Shown here in pieces: positions 45,393 to 54,905 of a stretch of DNA of 64,000 bases. Made by a program: the position numbers and the translations under genes. The notes beneath the pieces are model-generated. The model made no database searches. It saw only the letters and a program-made list of their open reading frames with translations, and was not told where the DNA came from. Position 1 is the first letter of the stretch; every line of letters starts with the position of its first letter. This DNA comes from Sphingomonas sp. Leaf21 (GTDB lineage: Bacteria; Pseudomonadota; Alphaproteobacteria; Sphingomonadales; Sphingomonadaceae): contig NZ_CAKASM010000002.1 of NCBI RefSeq assembly GCF_916858675.1, positions 62,001 through 126,000 on the forward strand, in the 5' to 3' direction.

Positions 45393-48002
45393 TCAGGGCA
45401 TGGGTGAGACGGTGATCCGGTCGATATTGGGTGCGAAGCGCGATCGGAGCAGGACGCCGGGCCAGGTCTTGGACGCAGGGGTGCGGCCGTCCCAGTCGGG
45501 CTGTTCCTCGCCCGCGATACGGATGCTGTTGGCCCCGGCGCGCAGGGTCACCGGCACCGTCATCTCCCACCAGTTGTTGGCGTGGAAGCTGTTGGGGAAG
45601 GTCGCCAGGATCGGCTTGGCGCCGTTGACCGAGATGCGCGCGATCCGGGCGAGCGGATCGGGATTGTAATGCGTCGCCTTGGACTGTTCGTCGTTCGAGA
45701 AGCGGATGGTCAGCGCATAGGTCCCCGCCTTGTCCGCGACGACCCTGGGGAAGGTCAGCGTGTTGCCGTTGCCCGGCGCACCACCGATGTCGAATACCGC
45801 GCGTCCGCCGCTGGCCAGCGACGCGGTGCCGATCCGCGTGGTCCCGGCGACCTGCGCACCCTCCGCCTCGTAGCGGCGGGGGGCTTGGGGCGCGGGCTCG
45901 CGCGTGACGGTCAGGGCGCGAAGACCCGCGGTTCCCGACACCTCGACCTTGTTGATCCCGCCGAGCAGGAACGCGTCGCCACCCGACAGCGGCCGGTCGT
46001 TGACGCGGATGGTGACCGGGCCGCGCGCATCGGCGGCCAGTTTCGCCGCCCCGTCCTGCGCGCCGTATACCCAGAAGGTCGCGGTCTCGCCCTTCAGCAT
46101 CGCGTCGCGCACGTCGTAGCGGACGGTGGTCGCGGCGGGGTCGGCGGCGGTCAGCGTGATCCGGTCGACCAGCGCGTTGCCGCGCGTCGCCCTTGTGCCG
46201 TCCAGGCTGCGCGTCGCGAGCGTCAGGACATGCTGGCCGCGCGTCAGGGTGACGATCGTATCGACATGATCGAGCACTGCGGGCTTGTATCCCAGCGGCA
46301 GGAACAGCTCGGTCTCGCCCGCCTTCTTGCCGTCGATCCGGAGGAAGACGTTGGTCGCCCCCTGATCGGTGACCAGCGGATCCTTGTTGAAGGTGCTGGC
46401 GAGCACGCGCAGGTCGTAGCGACCGGTGCGCGGCACCGCGACCGCGAAGTCGAGCGCGGCGTCGCCGCCGGTCCTGAACCCCTCGACCGAGTAGCCACCC
46501 GAGGTGTGGAAGCGGTCGACATGGTCGGGCGAGCCCTCCGGCCCGCGTACCGCCAGGCCCTGGCCCCGCCGTGTCGCCTTCTCCGCCTCGTAATCCTGTC
46601 GCCAGGGCAGGGCGACGGCGGGGGCCTGCGTCCCTTCCGCAGGCGTGAGCAGCAACTCATAGGCCGCTTCTTCGCGCAGCGCGGGCAGGCCGTCCCGACC
46701 GAAGGTCAGCGCGATCTGGCCGTCCTTCACCGGCATCGTCCGCTCCGCCATCGTGACCGGCGGGGCGGAATCGCCCAATTGTCCGGTCCAGCCGATCTCG
46801 CGGACGCGCACCCGGACCTCGGGGCCGAACGCGGCGGGGACATGCGCCAGCGCGATCGTCGCGTCGCCGCTCTTGCCGCCGAACAGCAGGCGCATCTGCC
46901 GCCGCGCGGGGTCGAGTGTCGCCAGCCCCTGCAGCGTATAGCTCTGGTCGGGATGCGGCGGGGTGACGGCCAGCGTATGGCCGCTCATCGTCGCATAGGC
47001 GTTGAGCAGCCACCATTGCCCGTTGCCGCGATTGGCCTGGACGGCGGAGTCGCTGAGATTCCCGTCGATATTCCAATAGGCGATGTCGGCGTCGACCTTG
47101 GAATCCTCGATCGCCGCGACCCACTGCACCATCTGGCCGGGGACGGACGTGTGGTAGTTATAGGCATATTCGTTGATGTTGACGGGCAGGTGGCGGCCCT
47201 GCCATTTGGTGCCCGCGAACAGCCGGTCCTCCCATTCGCGATACTTGCGCACGCTGGTCCGCACCGCCGCCGGGTTGCTCAGCTCGTGCCAGGTTACGAC
47301 GTCGGGCATGGTATCGGCCGCGATGGCGTGACGCAGGAAGCCCTCGACCTCGGGATAGAGGATGCTGGTATTGGGCCCCGCGATCCGCGCGCCGGGCAGC
47401 TCCTGGCGGATCATCCGCACCGCCCGGTCCCAGGCGTCGTTGAAGGCGGTCGGGTCCTTCTGCCACTTCACGCCGTTGCAGCTCTTGGGGCCGTCCGCGA
47501 ACATGTTGCCATCGGGTTCGTTATAGGGAACGAAGACGATCCGGTCGCGATAGCGCGGGGCCATCGCCTTCACCTGGCGGACCTGGGCGCGCAACTGCTC
47601 GATATAATGCGAGACCGACCGGGCGCAGTCGCCGGTCTTCCAGTTGTACGGGAATTCGCGGTTGATATCGGTCATGTAGATATAAGTGTCGCCGCCGGAC
47701 GCATCGGTCAGCAATGTCGAGACCTCCAGCGCGTCCGCACCCGGATGCTGCGGCCCGTCCTGCGCCTTGGTCGAGACGGTGCGGAGACCGATCCCCTCGA
47801 CCAGATTGGGATGCGGCAGCCGGGCATCGTAGAGGCCGTAGAGCGTTCCCGACGCGCCGCCATGAAACGCGCCCGTATCGCTGGCCAGATCGACGGTCAG
47901 CCGCTCCTGCGCGACGGCGGCGATGGAGGTCGAGCCGAGCAGCGTGGCGAGGATCAGGCGAAGGGGCGAGGACATGGGGCGGGCTTTCGGCTGGAAGGTC
48001 AT
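45393..48002 (-). CDS. Secreted clan-A-like glycoside hydrolase with carbohydrate-binding modules
   Basis: 869 residues, signal peptide (SSPLRLILATLLGSTSIAAV, cleavage at VAQ). Residues about 30-370 look like a (beta/alpha)8 hydrolase: probable acid/base Glu in VFVPYNEPDGNMF and nucleophile Glu in LPVNINEYAYNYH, as in GH39/GH5-like clan-A enzymes. The rest is beta-rich; DYEAEKATRRGQG and RRYEAEGAQVAGTTRIG begin two CBM6/35-like modules. I cannot assign a numbered GH family. The ATG overlaps the symporter stop (ATGA), so translation is coupled. Presumably it trims the glycan imported by the receptor encoded next to it. Confidence 0.75.
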   Translation of the reverse strand: MTFQPKARPMSSPLRLILATLLGSTSIAAVAQERLTVDLASDTGAFHGGASGTLYGLYDARLPHPNLVEGIGLRTVSTKAQDGPQHPGADALEVSTLLTDASGGDTYIYMTDINREFPYNWKTGDCARSVSHYIEQLRAQVRQVKAMAPRYRDRIVFVPYNEPDGNMFADGPKSCNGVKWQKDPTAFNDAWDRAVRMIRQELPGARIAGPNTSILYPEVEGFLRHAIAADTMPDVVTWHELSNPAAVRTSVRKYREWEDRLFAGTKWQGRHLPVNINEYAYNYHTSVPGQMVQWVAAIEDSKVDADIAYWNIDGNLSDSAVQANRGNGQWWLLNAYATMSGHTLAVTPPHPDQSYTLQGLATLDPARRQMRLLFGGKSGDATIALAHVPAAFGPEVRVRVREIGWTGQLGDSAPPVTMAERTMPVKDGQIALTFGRDGLPALREEAAYELLLTPAEGTQAPAVALPWRQDYEAEKATRRGQGLAVRGPEGSPDHVDRFHTSGGYSVEGFRTGGDAALDFAVAVPRTGRYDLRVLASTFNKDPLVTDQGATNVFLRIDGKKAGETELFLPLGYKPAVLDHVDTIVTLTRGQHVLTLATRSLDGTRATRGNALVDRITLTAADPAATTVRYDVRDAMLKGETATFWVYGAQDGAAKLAADARGPVTIRVNDRPLSGGDAFLLGGINKVEVSGTAGLRALTVTREPAPQAPRRYEAEGAQVAGTTRIGTASLASGGRAVFDIGGAPGNGNTLTFPRVVADKAGTYALTIRFSNDEQSKATHYNPDPLARIARISVNGAKPILATFPNSFHANNWWEMTVPVTLRAGANSIRIAGEEQPDWDGRTPASKTWPGVLLRSRFAPNIDRITVSPMP

Positions 48003-49393
48003 GCGGGACGCTCGGCGGTCATGCGCTCGATCGTCGCGCGGTTCAGGATCAGGCGGGCGGCGGTGGCGGCCAGCGCCAGATGCATCAAGCCGGGGATGAC
48101 GGTCGAGAGCGCGCGGATGCCGGTCAGGGACAAGGGCGTCTGATTGCCCGCCCCCGCCTTGTACGACACGATGACCAGGACGCCGCTGATCAGCACGCCC
48201 GCCAGCGCCCAGGCGAGTTTGACGAAGAACTGGTTGAAGGCGAAGCTCATGCCCGAGGAGCGCATCCCGAGCTTCCACTCGCCATATTGGTCGGCGAGCT
48301 GGATCAGGGTGAAGTGCAGCGGCAGGGTGCAGCCCAGCACGATGCAGCACAGGCCGACCAGCACCAGCCACAGGATCGGATAGCCGCCCGGCACGAAGAA
48401 GGCGGCGAAATGTCCCGCGACCAGGATCAGGTTCACCCAGACATAGACGGTCTTCACGTCGAAACGCCGGGTGAAGAAGGGGACGATCACCGAACCCAGG
48501 AACCCGCCCGCGGTCGCGATGCCGAAGAACAGCGCCTGATAGGTGGTGTCGCCACCCAGCACATAGGTGATGAAATAGAGCGCCGCGCCGCCCTTGGTAT
48601 TGAAGATGCCGATCAGCAGCAGCGTCATGACGAAGGTCAGGCGCAACTGGTCGTTCTTCAGCGTGGTGGCGATGGCGACCTTCAGCGGCACCTCGGCACT
48701 GTCGGCGGCGACCACCCGCTCGCGCACGAACAGGAAGCAGATCAGGAACATGACCACGGCGGCCAGGCTGAGGATCGCCACCCCGTCGCGATAGCCGCGC
48801 GCGATGTCGGTGCCGCCCAACTGGCGGACCATGATCGGCAGTCCGACCGACACGCAGAAGGAGGCGATGGCGACCAGCGCGAAACGCACCGACTGGCACG
48901 CCACGCCTTCGCGCGCGCTGTCGGTCATGCGGGTGATGAGGGCGCAATAGGGGACGTTGTTGAGCGAATAGGAGAAGGCGAGCAGGAAATAGGTGACAGC
49001 CGCATAGGCGACCTTGCCGTCATAGCCGAGGTCGGGGGACTGGAAGGTCAGGAAACAGGCGAGGCCGACGGGGATCGCGGTCCACAGCAGATAGGGGCGG
49101 AACCGGCCCCAGCGGGTCGAGGTGCGGTCGGCCATGATCCCGATCAGGGGATCGGACACCGCGTCGAAGATGCGCAGCGACAGGAACAGGATGCCGACGA
49201 TCCCCGGCGCCAGGCCGAAGACGTCGGTGTAATAGAAGGTCAGGAAATTGGCGATCAGCCCGGTGACGATCGTGCCGCCCGCATCGCCCAGCCCGTAGCA
49301 GAGCTTTTCGACGAACGGGATCGACGCGGCCTGACCATCGGTCGGTTGCGGTTCCGTCGTTCCCATGGCGTGGTCGGCGATCGATAGTGCCAT
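47999..49393 (-). CDS. GPH-family sugar:cation symporter (MFS)
   Basis: 464-residue inner-membrane transporter with about twelve helices. The glycoside-pentoside-hexuronide family signature is present: DAVSDPLIGIMADRTSTRWG followed by RFRPYLLW, and the YSLNNVPYCALITRMTDSAR block. It would bring oligosaccharides or a pentose across the inner membrane for the cytoplasmic GH31. Start at the ATG giving MALSIADHAMGTT; another ATG lies nine codons on. The 58-base gap from GH31 and 4-base overlap with the next gene place it in one operon. Confidence 0.92.
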   Translation of the reverse strand: MALSIADHAMGTTEPQPTDGQAASIPFVEKLCYGLGDAGGTIVTGLIANFLTFYYTDVFGLAPGIVGILFLSLRIFDAVSDPLIGIMADRTSTRWGRFRPYLLWTAIPVGLACFLTFQSPDLGYDGKVAYAAVTYFLLAFSYSLNNVPYCALITRMTDSAREGVACQSVRFALVAIASFCVSVGLPIMVRQLGGTDIARGYRDGVAILSLAAVVMFLICFLFVRERVVAADSAEVPLKVAIATTLKNDQLRLTFVMTLLLIGIFNTKGGAALYFITYVLGGDTTYQALFFGIATAGGFLGSVIVPFFTRRFDVKTVYVWVNLILVAGHFAAFFVPGGYPILWLVLVGLCCIVLGCTLPLHFTLIQLADQYGEWKLGMRSSGMSFAFNQFFVKLAWALAGVLISGVLVIVSYKAGAGNQTPLSLTGIRALSTVIPGLMHLALAATAARLILNRATIERMTAERPA

Positions 49394-49451
49394 TGTCCTG
49401 TCCCTTATCCCCGGTTCGCCTTTGACGATCCCGCCCTGTCCTGTCCCGCGA

Positions 49452-51509
49452 TCACGTCCGCGCGTCGAAAGCGTCCGCCACGCCCGCACCGTCGCGCACG
49501 AAGACGGGTATCCGCTCGACCGGGGCGGCGCAGGCGATGTCGACGCCGCCCTCGACCCGCTCCCCCGTCCAGACGTCGCGCCAGATGCCGTGGGGCAGAT
49601 AGACGCGCCGTTCCGTCACACCGCCCGCGGTCACCGGGGCGACCAGCAGATCGGGGCCGAACATATATTGATCGTCCACCGCCCAGGCGCGGGGATCGTC
49701 GGGATAGTCGTAGAATATCGGCCGCATCAGCGGATCGCCACGCTCATGCGCCGCCCGCATCAGCGACGCGACATAGGGGCGCAGCCGCTCGCGCAGGGCG
49801 GCATAATCGCGCAGGATCGCGAATACCGGCTCGCCGAAGCTCCACAATTCGTTGCCCGCGCCCGTATCGCACTGGGCGACGCCGTCGCGGAACGGCTCGG
49901 CGGGCGGGGTGATCGGATCGCGGTGCCCGTGCATCCGCAGGATCGGCGTGAACACCGCCCATTGGAACCAGCGGATCATCAGTTCGTGGAAGGCGGGATC
50001 CTCGACATCGCCGCCATGGAAGCCGCCGATATCGGTGGTCCACCACGGAATGCCCGCCATCGCCATGTTCAATCCGGCGCTCAGCTGGTTGCGCATCGCC
50101 TCGAACGAGGAATGGATGTCCCCCGACCAGACCAGCGCGCCGTAACGCTGGCTGCCCGCCCAGGCGCAGCGAACCAGGCTGACGATCTCCGTCTCCCCCT
50201 CGGCGCGAAGCCCGTCGTGAAAGGCCTGGGCGTAATGGAGCGGATAGGCGTTGCCGATCTCCAGCACGCTGCCCGCGTGATAACGGTAATTGTCGAAGTC
50301 GTAGGCGCTGTACTCGGGCTCGGCCTCGTCCAGCCAGAACAGCGCGACACCCTTGTCGCGGTAGTTGCGCTTCGCGGTCCGCCACAGGAAATCGCGCGCG
50401 CCGGGATGAGTGACGTCGATGAAGCGGGTATTGCCGAGGAATTCCTGCTGCACGTCCAGCCCGCGCATCGCGCGCACCAGATAGCCCTTTTCGGCCATCC
50501 TGGCGTAATTCTCCGAACGGTGATCGACCGTCGGCCAGACCGAGACGAGCAACTCGGTCCCCATCGCCTTCAACTCGGCGGTCATCGCGGCGGGATCGGG
50601 CCATTCGCGCTCGTCGAACCGCCAGTCGCCCTGTACCGGCCAGTGGAAGAAATCAGCGACGATCACCGCCAGCGGAATGCCGCGCGCATGATAGTCGCGG
50701 GCGACCGCCAGCAACTCGTCCTGCGTGCGGTAGCGCAGCTTGCTCTGCCACAAGCCCAGGGCATGGTCGGGCATCATCGGCACGGTGCCGGTGACGGCGG
50801 CATAGTTGCGCAGGATGTCCGCCGGGCGCTCGGCGGCGGTGATCCAGTAATCGATCTCGCGCGCCGCCCGCGCGGTCCATGTCGCGCCATTGGCGGCGAA
50901 ATGCACCTCGCCCACGGCGGGGATGTTCCACAGCAGGCCATAGCCCTGGCTCGACACGACGAAGGGGACGCTCGCCTGCGAATTGCGCTGCGCCAGTTCC
51001 AGCGTGCAGCCCGCCAGGTCGAGATTGGGCTGTTGATACTGGCCCATGCCATAGAGGCGCTCGCCCGACTTCGCCTCGAACCGAACGGTGATCCGCGCGA
51101 CATCGCCGGGCAGCGGCTTGAACTCGCGCCCCGACAGCCCGAGTGCGCTGATCGTCCGCACCTCATCGGTGCCGACGGTCCAGTATTTGCTGATCGTGTC
51201 GCGTTGCCGCCACTTTTCCTCGAGCAGCAGCTCGCCGCGCGCGTTCAGGAAGCGAACGCGGCCCTGGAGATCGACTTCCGCCGTGATGGATCCTTGCGTG
51301 ATCCGCGCCGTGCCGCCGTCACGCGTGATGACGGGGGCGGGCCCATTATCGTCCGCCGACGCAGCGAGCAGCGCCCCGGCGCGTGCGCCGCGATCGGGAA
51401 AGCACGAGGCCCGCAGCCGCAGGCCGTCCGCGCCATGCGCCTCGATCCGCAGCCATTCGCCGTCATAGGACCAGCAAAGCGCGCGCGCCTCCAGGGCGAG
51501 TGTGTGCAA
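49452..51509 (-). CDS. Glycoside hydrolase family 31
   Basis: 685-residue family 31 enzyme (alpha-glucosidase/alpha-xylosidase class). The catalytic nucleophile is Asp394 in VALFWLDEAEPEYSAY, with Asp464 in LVWSGDIHSSFEAMRNQL as acid/base; AMAGIPWWTTDIGGFHGGDV and RMHGHRDP are family blocks. Without a signal peptide it is probably cytoplasmic. The start is TTG (LHTLALEAR) with AGAGGAAG upstream; translation beginning earlier would run through the LacI operator. Specificity is not determined by sequence alone; alpha-xylosidase is plausible in a plant-glycan locus. Confidence 0.9.
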   Translation of the reverse strand: MHTLALEARALCWSYDGEWLRIEAHGADGLRLRASCFPDRGARAGALLAASADDNGPAPVITRDGGTARITQGSITAEVDLQGRVRFLNARGELLLEEKWRQRDTISKYWTVGTDEVRTISALGLSGREFKPLPGDVARITVRFEAKSGERLYGMGQYQQPNLDLAGCTLELAQRNSQASVPFVVSSQGYGLLWNIPAVGEVHFAANGATWTARAAREIDYWITAAERPADILRNYAAVTGTVPMMPDHALGLWQSKLRYRTQDELLAVARDYHARGIPLAVIVADFFHWPVQGDWRFDEREWPDPAAMTAELKAMGTELLVSVWPTVDHRSENYARMAEKGYLVRAMRGLDVQQEFLGNTRFIDVTHPGARDFLWRTAKRNYRDKGVALFWLDEAEPEYSAYDFDNYRYHAGSVLEIGNAYPLHYAQAFHDGLRAEGETEIVSLVRCAWAGSQRYGALVWSGDIHSSFEAMRNQLSAGLNMAMAGIPWWTTDIGGFHGGDVEDPAFHELMIRWFQWAVFTPILRMHGHRDPITPPAEPFRDGVAQCDTGAGNELWSFGEPVFAILRDYAALRERLRPYVASLMRAAHERGDPLMRPIFYDYPDDPRAWAVDDQYMFGPDLLVAPVTAGGVTERRVYLPHGIWRDVWTGERVEGGVDIACAAPVERIPVFVRDGAGVADAFDART

Positions 51510-51542
51510 ACCCGTCTTCCTCTCATCGCCATTCTTTGATGG

Positions 51543-51558
51543 CCGTAAACGTTTACGG
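51543..51558. promoter_or_regulatory. LacI-type operator between GH31 and lacI
   Basis: Perfect 16-base palindrome CCGTAAACGTTTACGG, 34 bases from the GH31 start and 71 from the regulator start. Placed to control both directions, including autoregulation. Confidence 0.8.
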
Positions 51559-51628
51559 ATAATCACTCGGACAAACCCGACTGTCAATGCCCCTTGTGCG
51601 GATCGCTTTGCACCGCGATCACAGGCAC

Positions 51629-52684
51629 ATGGACATACGCGAGCTTGCCAGTCACCTGGGCCTGTCGATCGGCACGGTGTCGCGCGCGCTGAACGATCGC
51701 AAGGACGTCAGCCCCGCCACGCGGACGCGGGTGGTGGAGGCGGCGCGGGAGGTCGGCTATATCCCCAACCAGTCCGGCCGGACGCTGCGTAGCGGGCGAA
51801 CGGGAACCGTCGGCTTCATGCTGACGCTGGAGCATGACAGCGCGATCCATGGCGATCCGTTCTTCATGGCGCTGCTCGAGGGGTTGCAGGACGGCCTGGG
51901 CGAGCATGACCTCGACCTCGTCGTGTTGCTCGCGCGCAAGGGGGAGGACGGGCTGACCTTTTTGCGGCGGCACGTGTCGCGCCGAACCGTCGATGGCTGG
52001 GTGCTGTCGGGGACGCAGCATGACGATCCGCGCATCGCCTTCCTGCTCGATCACAACATTCCCTTCGTCGCGCTGGGGCGGACCGACACGCCGCGCGACT
52101 ATGCCTGGATCGACCTGGATTTCGAAGGCGTGGTGGACGAGGCGATGGCGCTGCTGACCGGGGCGGGGCATCGCCGGATCGGGCTGGTCGCGCCGCCCGC
52201 GACGATCAATAACAGCCATATCGTCGTGCAGCGCTACCGCGACGCGCTGGCGCAGGCCGGAATCGGCTACGACCCCGCGCTGGTCCATCACGGCGAGACC
52301 GACGAAAGCGATGGCGAGGCGACCGCGCGCGAGCTGATGGCGCTGGCCGATCGCCCGACCGCGCTGCTGCTGATGGGCGAAACCGCGCCCGTCGGGGCCT
52401 ATCGCGCCTTGCGGCGGCTGGGGCTGGAGCCCGGGCGCGACGTGGCGGTGATCGGGCTGCGCGACAATCCCGCCTGCCGCGCGCTGTCACCGGACCTGAC
52501 CTGCTTCTCGCTGGAGCTGGGCGATCTCGGCCTTGCGCTGGCCAAGGCGCTGGTCGCGATGCTGCCGGGCGATCGACGCGGTGCGGAGCCGCCGGTCCGG
52601 ATGCTCTGGCACATGGCCTTGCGACAGGGCGAGAGCCACCGGGCAGACAGGGCAAAGGGGGGCATGACGACAGAAACGGCGTGA
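51629..52684 (+). CDS. LacI-family transcriptional regulator
   Basis: 351-residue repressor. The N-terminal helix-turn-helix MDIRELASHLGLSIGTVSRA and hinge region (VSPATRTRVVEAAREVGYIP, NQSGRTLRSGRTGTVG) are typical; residues about 60-340 are a periplasmic-binding-protein-like ligand domain (FFMALLEGLQDGLGEHDLDL). An ATG at 51,587 would add 14 residues. It is divergent from GH31 and upstream of GH127, and three AAACGTT palindromes in the locus are its likely targets. The inducer is probably a sugar released from the glycan. Confidence 0.92.
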   Translation: MDIRELASHLGLSIGTVSRALNDRKDVSPATRTRVVEAAREVGYIPNQSGRTLRSGRTGTVGFMLTLEHDSAIHGDPFFMALLEGLQDGLGEHDLDLVVLLARKGEDGLTFLRRHVSRRTVDGWVLSGTQHDDPRIAFLLDHNIPFVALGRTDTPRDYAWIDLDFEGVVDEAMALLTGAGHRRIGLVAPPATINNSHIVVQRYRDALAQAGIGYDPALVHHGETDESDGEATARELMALADRPTALLLMGETAPVGAYRALRRLGLEPGRDVAVIGLRDNPACRALSPDLTCFSLELGDLGLALAKALVAMLPGDRRGAEPPVRMLWHMALRQGESHRADRAKGGMTTETA

Positions 52685-52761
52685 TCGCCGTATCTTATGT
52701 CGGACAATTGATCGCGATCAAGTCGGTCGATAGCTTCGGCCCGAGCGCTCGGCTACGCACT

Positions 52762-52775
52762 CGTAAACGTTATCG
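52762..52775. promoter_or_regulatory. LacI-type operator before GH127
   Basis: CGTAAACGTTATCG, differing from the CGTAAACGTTTACG site by the TA/AT order in the right half, 80 bases upstream of the GH127 GTG start. Third member of the operator set. Confidence 0.6.
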
Positions 52776-52855
52776 AGGATGGAATCCAAAAAGCGGTTGC
52801 GTCGTGGGCGTGCCGATCGCTACCCTCCGGCCAAAGAGAATAGTCGGAGAAGATC

Positions 52856-54796
52856 GTGCGCTCATGCTGCCACACACCGTCGCGTCGCGACGTCCTCGCC
52901 ACCGCCAGCATCGGCGCGTTGGCGACCGGGTGGGGGGCGGTGATGCCCGCCGCCGCATGGGCTCAGGCCAAGCCGACGGCGATGGCGCGCCCCGCCGTTC
53001 TCCAGCCCTTCGACATGGCGGACGTGACACTGGGCGAGGGGCCTTTCCTCCACGCGCAGAAGATGACCGAGGCGTATCTGATGCGGCTGCAACCCGATCG
53101 GATGTTGGCCAATTTCCGCAAGAATGCGGGGCTGAAGCCCAGGGCGCCCGTCTATGGCGGCTGGGAATCGGAGCCGATGTGGGACGAGATCAATTGCCAC
53201 GGCCATACGCTGGGCCATTATCTGTCCGCCTGCGCGCTCGCCTACCGGTCGACCGGGGACAAGCGCTATCGCCAGCGGATCGACTATATCGCGAACGAAT
53301 TGGCCGCCTGCCAGCAGGCGGCGGGGACCGGCCTGGTCTGCGCCTTCCCCAAGGGCCCCGCGCTGGTCGCGGCGCATCTGCGTGGCGAGCCGATCACGGG
53401 CGTCCCCTGGTACACGCTGCACAAGGTCTATGCGGGGCTTCGCGACTCGGTGTTGCTGGCGGGCAGCGAGCCGTCGCGCGCGGTGCTGATCCGACTGGCC
53501 GACTGGGGCGTGGTGGCGACCAGGCCGCTGTCCGACGAACAGTTCGAGACGATGCTGCAGACCGAATATGGCGGCATGAACGAGATCTACGCCGATCTGT
53601 ATTTCATGACCGGCAATCAGGATTATGCCCGCGTCGCCGAGCGCTTCTCGCAAAAGGCGATCATGAATCCGCTCGCCAAGGGCCAGGATCATCTCGACGG
53701 GCTGCACGCCAATACGCAGGTGCCCAAGATCATCGGCTTCCAGCGCGTCTTTGAGGCGACGGGCAACGACGCCTATCACAATGCGGCGTCCTTCTTCTGG
53801 CGGACGGTCGCGCATACCCGCTCCTTCGCGACCGGCGGACACGGTGACGGCGAGCATTTCTTCGCCATGGCCGATTTCGACAAGCATGTCTTCTCGGCCA
53901 AGGGGTCGGAAACCTGCTGCCAGCACAATATGCTGAAGCTGACCCGCGCGCTTTTCCTGCACGACCCGCGCGCGGAATATGCCGATTATTACGAGCGGAC
54001 GCTCTACAACGGCATCCTCGCCTCGCAGGATCCGGACTCGGGCATGGCGACCTATTTCCAGGGCGCGCGGCCGGGCTATATGAAACTGTACCACACGCCG
54101 GAGGACAGTTTCTGGTGCTGCACCGGCACCGGCATGGAAAATCACGTCAAGTATCGCGACTCGATCTACTTCCATGACGGCGATTCGCTCTATGTGAACC
54201 TGTTCATCCCCTCGACGCTGAAATGGGCCGACAAGGGCGCGGTGCTGACCCAGGCGACGCGGTTCCCGGAGGCGGGGAATACCCAGTTCCGGTGGCAGCT
54301 CCGCCAGCCGACCGAATTGACGCTCAAGCTCCGCCACCCGAAATGGAGCCGGACCGCGACGCTGTTGGTCAACGGCGCCGAGGTGTCGCGATCGGACAAG
54401 CCCGGCAGCTATGCGGACGTGACCCGGACCTGGAAGACCGGCGACACGGTCGAATGGCGGATGGTGATGGAACCCGGCGTCGAAAGCGCCCCCGCCGCGC
54501 CGGAGATCGTCGCCTTCACCTATGGCCCGCTGGTGCTGGCGGGCGCGCTGGGTCGCGAGGGGTTGTCGCCGGGCGCGGACATCATCGTCAACGAACGGAA
54601 ATACGGCGATTATAACAACACGCCGTTCCAGGCCCCGACGCTGTCCGGCGAACCCGACGACCTGACGAAAAGGATCGCCGCGTCGGGCAAGCCGCTGGAA
54701 TTCACCATCCCCGCGGCGGACGGCCAGCCGGTGCGGCTGGTCCCATACCACAGCATCGCGCACGAACGGTACGCGACCTATTGGAAGCTGGCCTGA
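52856..54796 (+). CDS. GH127 beta-L-arabinofuranosidase-like enzyme, Tat-exported
   Basis: 646-residue GH127 (DUF1680) enzyme. The N-terminus SRRDVLATASIGALATG is a twin-arginine signal with AWAQA cleavage. The zinc-cysteine active site is recognisable by comparison with Bifidobacterium HypBA1: Glu333 in GHGDGEHFF, Glu352 and Cys354 in GSETCCQHNML, Cys421-Cys422 in SFWCCTGTGMENH; the first Cys of that pair is the expected nucleophile. The start is GTG with GGAGAA 8 bases upstream. It would release L-arabinofuranose from beta-linked oligosaccharides such as those of plant extensins; substrate is inferred. Confidence 0.9.
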   Translation: MRSCCHTPSRRDVLATASIGALATGWGAVMPAAAWAQAKPTAMARPAVLQPFDMADVTLGEGPFLHAQKMTEAYLMRLQPDRMLANFRKNAGLKPRAPVYGGWESEPMWDEINCHGHTLGHYLSACALAYRSTGDKRYRQRIDYIANELAACQQAAGTGLVCAFPKGPALVAAHLRGEPITGVPWYTLHKVYAGLRDSVLLAGSEPSRAVLIRLADWGVVATRPLSDEQFETMLQTEYGGMNEIYADLYFMTGNQDYARVAERFSQKAIMNPLAKGQDHLDGLHANTQVPKIIGFQRVFEATGNDAYHNAASFFWRTVAHTRSFATGGHGDGEHFFAMADFDKHVFSAKGSETCCQHNMLKLTRALFLHDPRAEYADYYERTLYNGILASQDPDSGMATYFQGARPGYMKLYHTPEDSFWCCTGTGMENHVKYRDSIYFHDGDSLYVNLFIPSTLKWADKGAVLTQATRFPEAGNTQFRWQLRQPTELTLKLRHPKWSRTATLLVNGAEVSRSDKPGSYADVTRTWKTGDTVEWRMVMEPGVESAPAAPEIVAFTYGPLVLAGALGREGLSPGADIIVNERKYGDYNNTPFQAPTLSGEPDDLTKRIAASGKPLEFTIPAADGQPVRLVPYHSIAHERYATYWKLA

Positions 54797-54905
54797 TCGC
54801 GGACCCTGTGATGGCTGGAACCACCCCGGCGACCGCCGGGGTCCAGTAGCCACGCCGTCGCGGCGATCAGCACGATGCGAATTGTTCGCGCGGCGGCGGG
54901 GAAAC

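Noticed and set aside
48003..48947. Upstream extension of the secreted hydrolase frame into the symporter gene
   Set aside because: That part is an out-of-frame reading of the symporter. The ATG at 48,002 overlaps the symporter stop and starts a proper signal peptide.
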